64,000 nt of DNA from Mikania micrantha (lineage: Eukaryota > Streptophyta > Magnoliopsida > Asterales > Asteraceae). Below the pieces are notes generated by a model. That model was not told the DNA's origin. It saw nothing but the letters and a program-made list of their open reading frames with translations, and made no database searches. A program made the position numbers and the translations under genes. Shown in pieces: positions 60,010 to 64,000 of the stretch (its first letter is position 1; each line of letters begins with the position of its first letter). Where the stretch lies: assembly GCA_009363875.1 (NCBI GenBank), contig CM018680.1, positions 73,102,272 through 73,166,271 of the forward strand, written 5' to 3'.

Positions 60010-60660
60010 TGGATAATAAGAAAATGTATTTTTGCGACATTTAATGATTTTTTTAATCATATTACTAATCAAGATTGAAAAAACATTAATTATTAATAAC
60101 TACGACTTGTCGTCGGGATAGTGACATTTAATGTTTTTTAATCATTATTATTAATCAGGATTGCCAAAAAAAAATGAAGGGAGAGAATCAACGACGACAT
60201 GTCGTCGCTATAGAGAGGAGCGAAATAATTTAGGCGGGCTCTTGGGAAAATTTTGCCGCCTCTGAGAAGTTTTTAGCGATGACATGTCGTTACTAAAAGT
60301 TTTTTTTGCATTTTTTTATTCTGGGAATTATTCATTTAATTGAACGACTTCGTTTGAGCGAGCTTAATAGCGAATACATGTCGTCGCTAAACATTAAAAC
60401 GAATTAAAACCTTACAGAACGCATATTTCAGTTTCATTTTCAGATTTCTAAGTCTCCATTCGCCTCTCACGTCGCCCCTTCGAGGTTAGTCGATTTTTTT
60501 GGTCCTTTTGAGTGATTTTTTTTGCATGTTTAAGTGGTTGCATCCATTATTTGTTTGATTATTTCACTAATGGGAAGGTTTTTGATAAGATTTGAAGTGT
60601 TTAATATCTCTTTTTTTTTTCAAAACAAGATTTAGAGTGTGTCCAGTAATTTTGGTGTTG
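60010..60660 (+). repeat. Detached 5' terminal region of CACTA 2
   Basis: The stretch carries palindromic motifs CGACGACATGTCGTCG (60196), GCGATGACATGTCGTTAC (60270), CGAATACATGTCGTCGC (60374) and CTACGACTTGTCGTCG (60100), typical of CACTA subterminal repeats. A likely first non-coding exon ends at CTTCGAG|GTTAGT near 60484. A possible decayed terminus (AAGAAAATGT) lies near 60016. It ends at TAAAG (60661-60665) against an LTR, and would continue in the reverse of 50719 downward. Confidence 0.6.
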
Positions 60661-60665
60661 TAAAG

Positions 60666-61479
60666 TGTAAGGATCTTTAAGGCTGATGCGCACCAAAACA
60701 TCTCTGGATCAAGTCATGAACTTTCGAATGATATACAACCACTGAATAATAAGAATTAACCTTCGGAAGAACCATTGCTTCCGAAGGATAATTCCCTTCC
60801 ACTGAAAGCATCCGGTTCCCTATTCAGTGGTTAAAGGTTCAAATCGATCGGTGCTTCCGATCGATCATTAGTGCTTCCGATCATCAGTGGTTCCCAAGAC
60901 AAAGACTTCCAAAGACTTTCTCTCTGACAAAGATTCTCGATACTTATGGAAATAAACAGAGCTGCTTTCTCACACTCAGAATAACAGGAAAGACATTCCG
61001 ATGTTAGTCAGCAACAAAGAAGATTTGTCAAGACTACAAAGATACTAAGCAGTTAATGTGTTTTGTTGTTTAGGTATTTATTGTAAAAGTCAATGGAGTC
61101 TTTTGTATTAATTGTAATTAATATGGCTTGGCCTGTCAAGACCATCACATATACTAGATTTAGCATACGTTTGTTTCTTAGTGTTTTGTCCAGCCGAGTA
61201 TCCCTACGAGGATACAGTTGTAGGTCTTAGTATAAATACTTTCACTTGTTAGTAAGCAAATCACGAGTGAGTGCTTGAGCTAAGTGTTGTAAACTTAACA
61301 GTTGAATGCAATATACTTTGACCTTGAATGCAATATACTTTGACCTTAAATTTACATTTTCTTTCAGTATTTTGTTTCAAACTGTTTTACAAATCTAGTT
61401 GATCGAATTTCCGCATCTATCAACTTTGTAGAAGATAACAAGTGTAAGTGTTGTGTAGATTACATAACCCGATCCAACA
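60666..61479 (+). repeat. LTR of the Sirevirus-like element (5' LTR, plus strand), 814 bp
   Basis: Limits TGTAAGGATC and GATCCAACA. It matches the reverse of 50725-51500 with small indels (an extra CGATCGATCATTAGTGCTTC-type duplication near 60860 and a repeated AATGCAATATACTTTGACC near 61305). A primer-binding start AGTGGTATC follows at 61480-61488, marking it as a 5' LTR, and is cut after TGGTATC by the next element. Confidence 0.88.
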
Positions 61480-61488
61480 AGTGGTATC

Positions 61489-64000
61489 TGTCACACCCCC
61501 AATTTTCAACTAACGGAATCACACCGTTTGGGAACGTGACAAACCAGGATCTCAGATCATTAGACATAACGAAGACCGCTATATGAATTTCAAAACATAC
61601 TTTGGTCTTAAAAACATAACATCAGAGTTTTCAAAATTTGCGGAAGCGTTTTAAAACCAGTAACAGTTGTAATATGTAAATTACAAAACAAAATCCTCAA
61701 ATGTGTAATTTAAACAATAAATGTAAAACATGCATGCGACTCTATCTCCTAGTCCATGCCAGCTTTGTTGCGCACCTTAGCGTCCTGAGAAAACATGTAA
61801 ATCAAGTCAACACAAAGGTTGGTGCATAACACAGGTTTTAAGTATTCACAATGTTCAAAACAGCAGTTTGAATATCAAGTTTGCAGATAACATAATCACA
61901 CATGCACAGTCATGATAGCTAGTCATATAAACTATTTACATAAGTGGTCGACACCGAAGCTGACGATTGCCATGCAATAGCATGTTTTTGCCTTGCCACT
62001 ATTGTCTAGCACGAACAATAGTAATGTGTGTTTGGTCAGTCAAACACCTGCGTAGATCCCATCTACCAGGTGAGGTTTGTCAAACCTAATAGATCTATTT
62101 CCAACTACCACGCTTTGCGCTACGGCAAACTAAACGGTTCGAGGTGTGTAAGGACTTTTAAATGCTATGTTGTCACATAATGTAAACAGCTAACTCATGC
62201 AAGTGATATGTATCCAAAAAGAGTTTGTTGCACATGTTTTCTCCCCCAAAACAGTTTAAAATAAGAAAGGGGCCGTGTACGCACCTTTGATAGTTGCAGA
62301 ATGATCAAACGTACTTAAACTCGCGTAGAAAATCCTCTACGAAGAATCTGTGATTAAACAATAACCTAAAGTTATTCGGAATGTCGTTTTGTGCTTGGAA
62401 TCACATACGTGTCAACACACGTATGTTAGAGTGTTAAGAATATGCATACGTATGTACGCGTACCCTTAAAATCGTTTAAATAAAATCCTATATGATTTTA
62501 TTTAAATAAACGTAATTATACGCGTTTTCGTTTTCGATCAAAAATGTGAATATTATTATTCGAATATGTTCGGGATGAAATTCTGGTTCCAACGAAATTC
62601 GAACGGATCGAAATGGAGTTCGTATGCGAAAGTTATTGTAAAAATACCAAAAATGGTATTTCCTCACAAAAACCGGCCGAGGCACGGCTCGAACCCGCGA
62701 CCTTCCGCTCAACACACATGCATCTAACCAGTATCGCCCGCTAGGGTTTCGCGAATGTATTCCAGAAATAATTTCTTTTGAACCCTAACTGGTCGGTTCC
62801 CCTTTTGTTTCCTAAACCAAACCAACTAACCTCCAATTGGCTCCAATTCGAATCCCATTGATCCCCTAACCATGGGGCTTTTGTCCCATGGATATAAACG
62901 ACCCTGTTGGTGGTTTTAATTCAAAAAATAAACCACTATAGCCAGATTAATTGGACATTAACAGTTTCGAACTTAAGTTCTTAAACCCCCAACTTGAAAT
63001 CGTTCAATTCTTTAAAATGAGTCCACAAAATCATAGGGTTTTTATTGAATAAGTATTTTCGAAACTATCAGTAGTGATTTGATTATCACTACCAATTATA
63101 TCGAAACCCCCAAACCGTTTATCTCACTAGAACCCTAGAATCAAACTCCATCCATTTGTTATGATTTTCTAAAATTAATATAGGCTTAATCTCAATCGGT
63201 CTCTTCTGAAACTAAGGATATCAATCAATTTGATATTCAAACACATATAGATCATTTCCCCCAATTTCGTTTCTTAAATGAACCCTAGAAATAGAAATCC
63301 ACGAACTCGTTATGATTTCATGAAATTGACATAAGGTTGTTATCAATCGAAGGTTTCTGAAACTACCCATATTGTTTAATTTGATTCTTAACTTCGTTTA
63401 CACTGAAATCCCCAAACCGCATGTTAGTATGAACCCTAGAAATCAAATCCTATTTATCCGATTATAGAAACTGAAATTAACCTATGGTTATCTTTAGTCG
63501 GATCTTTTAGAGTGATAAGGATTAAAAACTTACTTGTTTTGATAATCAATTGCCAAAGATCGATTTGTACTTGAACTACGATCGACTTCCAACTCAAAAT
63601 CCTCTCCTGGCTGCTTGATGGTTCGAATTGATGTAGGGGAAAGCTTCTAAATATGCCGATTTAGAGTTCTGGAAGTCCAATTTGTGCGTTTATAGTCGAA
63701 TTATATATTCACCATGATTTCAAGTGACGGTTACGACTTTTCATCCCCATTTGAGTTAAATTCGACCCATCATGTGCTTATAACGGATAATTAACTATTA
63801 ATCATCATCTTAATGAGTTGCTAGAGAGTTTAATTCGGTTATTAACACTCAATTAATACGAATTTGAACTCTTGTTTGCACTATAGCCGAATTTTGACTT
63901 CAAAAGTCAAAATTGAGACTTTTTCTTGATTTGAAATCTTAATCCTTGAAGTTTTTAACCTTATAATACTGTTTTGATCAATTAACATCCCTCTAGTTCT
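61489..64000 (-). repeat. Partial long LTR of another gypsy-type element, running off the window
   Basis: It begins TGTCACACCCCC, the typical edge of long plant gypsy LTRs, and shows no coding region for 2.5 kb. The orientation is inferred as minus: the tRNA-like segment in it lies on the minus strand, and the reverse edge ends GGGGGTGTGACA. It inserted inside the primer binding site of the Sirevirus-like element. The other end is outside the window. Confidence 0.6.
62682..62745 (-). repeat. tRNA-like segment in the right-edge LTR
   Basis: The minus strand has an A-box-like GCGATACTGGTTAGATGC (62737-62720) and a B box GGTTCGAGCC (62695-62686), the spacing of a tRNA gene. The arms pair poorly. 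It parallels the segment in the gypsy LTRs at 31871 and 38973. Confidence 0.55.

Noticed and set aside
62488..62715. 75-codon Arg-rich minus-strand frame
   Set aside because: It overlaps the tRNA-like segment of a long LTR, and gene-free sequence surrounds it.
1..64000. CRISPR arrays, operons, prokaryotic defence systems
   Set aside because: Introns, LTR elements and WAK genes show plant nuclear DNA. The tandem repeats lack the spacer structure of CRISPR.

Overview
This window is nuclear DNA of a flowering plant. Spliced introns with GT..AG borders, plant wall-associated kinase (WAK) genes, and plant families of Ty1/copia, Ty3/gypsy, CACTA, hAT-like and Mutator-like elements all point that way. 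Codon use, WAK type and retroelement style suggest a eudicot, possibly Asteraceae; the family is inference. No bacterial, CRISPR or operon features are present.

The host component is a small WAK cluster that has been torn apart. WAK1 (+, 245-11446) has exon 1, an EGF exon and an intact transmembrane/kinase exon. Its 8.8 kb first intron holds a foldback element, a reverse-oriented copia element (about 2.1-9.27 kb) and an hAT-type MITE, and its ectodomain carries three frameshifts. WAK2 (+, 30849 to about 45378) is a remnant: its signal peptide is cut by a 9.8 kb gypsy element, its galactose/GUB-type domain by an hAT-like element that itself holds a solo LTR, and its kinase exon is missing. WAK3 (-, 57578-56742) is an exon-1-only copy.

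Between WAK1 and WAK2 lies a 17.1 kb CACTA element (13481-30608) with a broken TNP2 transposase, a second multi-exon gene joining a Transposase_24-like region to a Ulp1/C48 protease, three small DNA transposons and a young copia element (23195-29890). From 46.8 kb onward lie the body of a second CACTA element (minus strand), an LTR and 3' accessory ORF of a Sirevirus-like copia element (50725 to about 54045), a truncated copia gag-PR-INT remnant, WAK3, tandem repeats, the detached 5' end of the second CACTA (about 60.0-60.66 kb), the second Sirevirus-like LTR in opposite orientation (60666-61479), and the start of another long LTR that runs off the window (61489-64000).

Three observations stand out. 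(1) The leaders of the copia element at 24.4 kb and the gypsy element at 33.9 kb share a module of about 140 bp with a potential hairpin: 11-bp stem, 36-nt loop in both, and one compensatory pair change. (2) The two Sirevirus-like LTRs face opposite ways and carry reverse-complementary 5-bp flanks (CTTTA / TAAAG), and the CACTA 5' end appears to continue from one flank to the other; this implies an inversion with a breakpoint inside the retroelement, or an assembly misjoin. (3) Both long-LTR families carry a tRNA-like segment with A- and B-box matches. Most transposon genes are decayed; of the larger genes only the WAK1 kinase exon looks intact. All calls come from reading the sequence; no database search was run.
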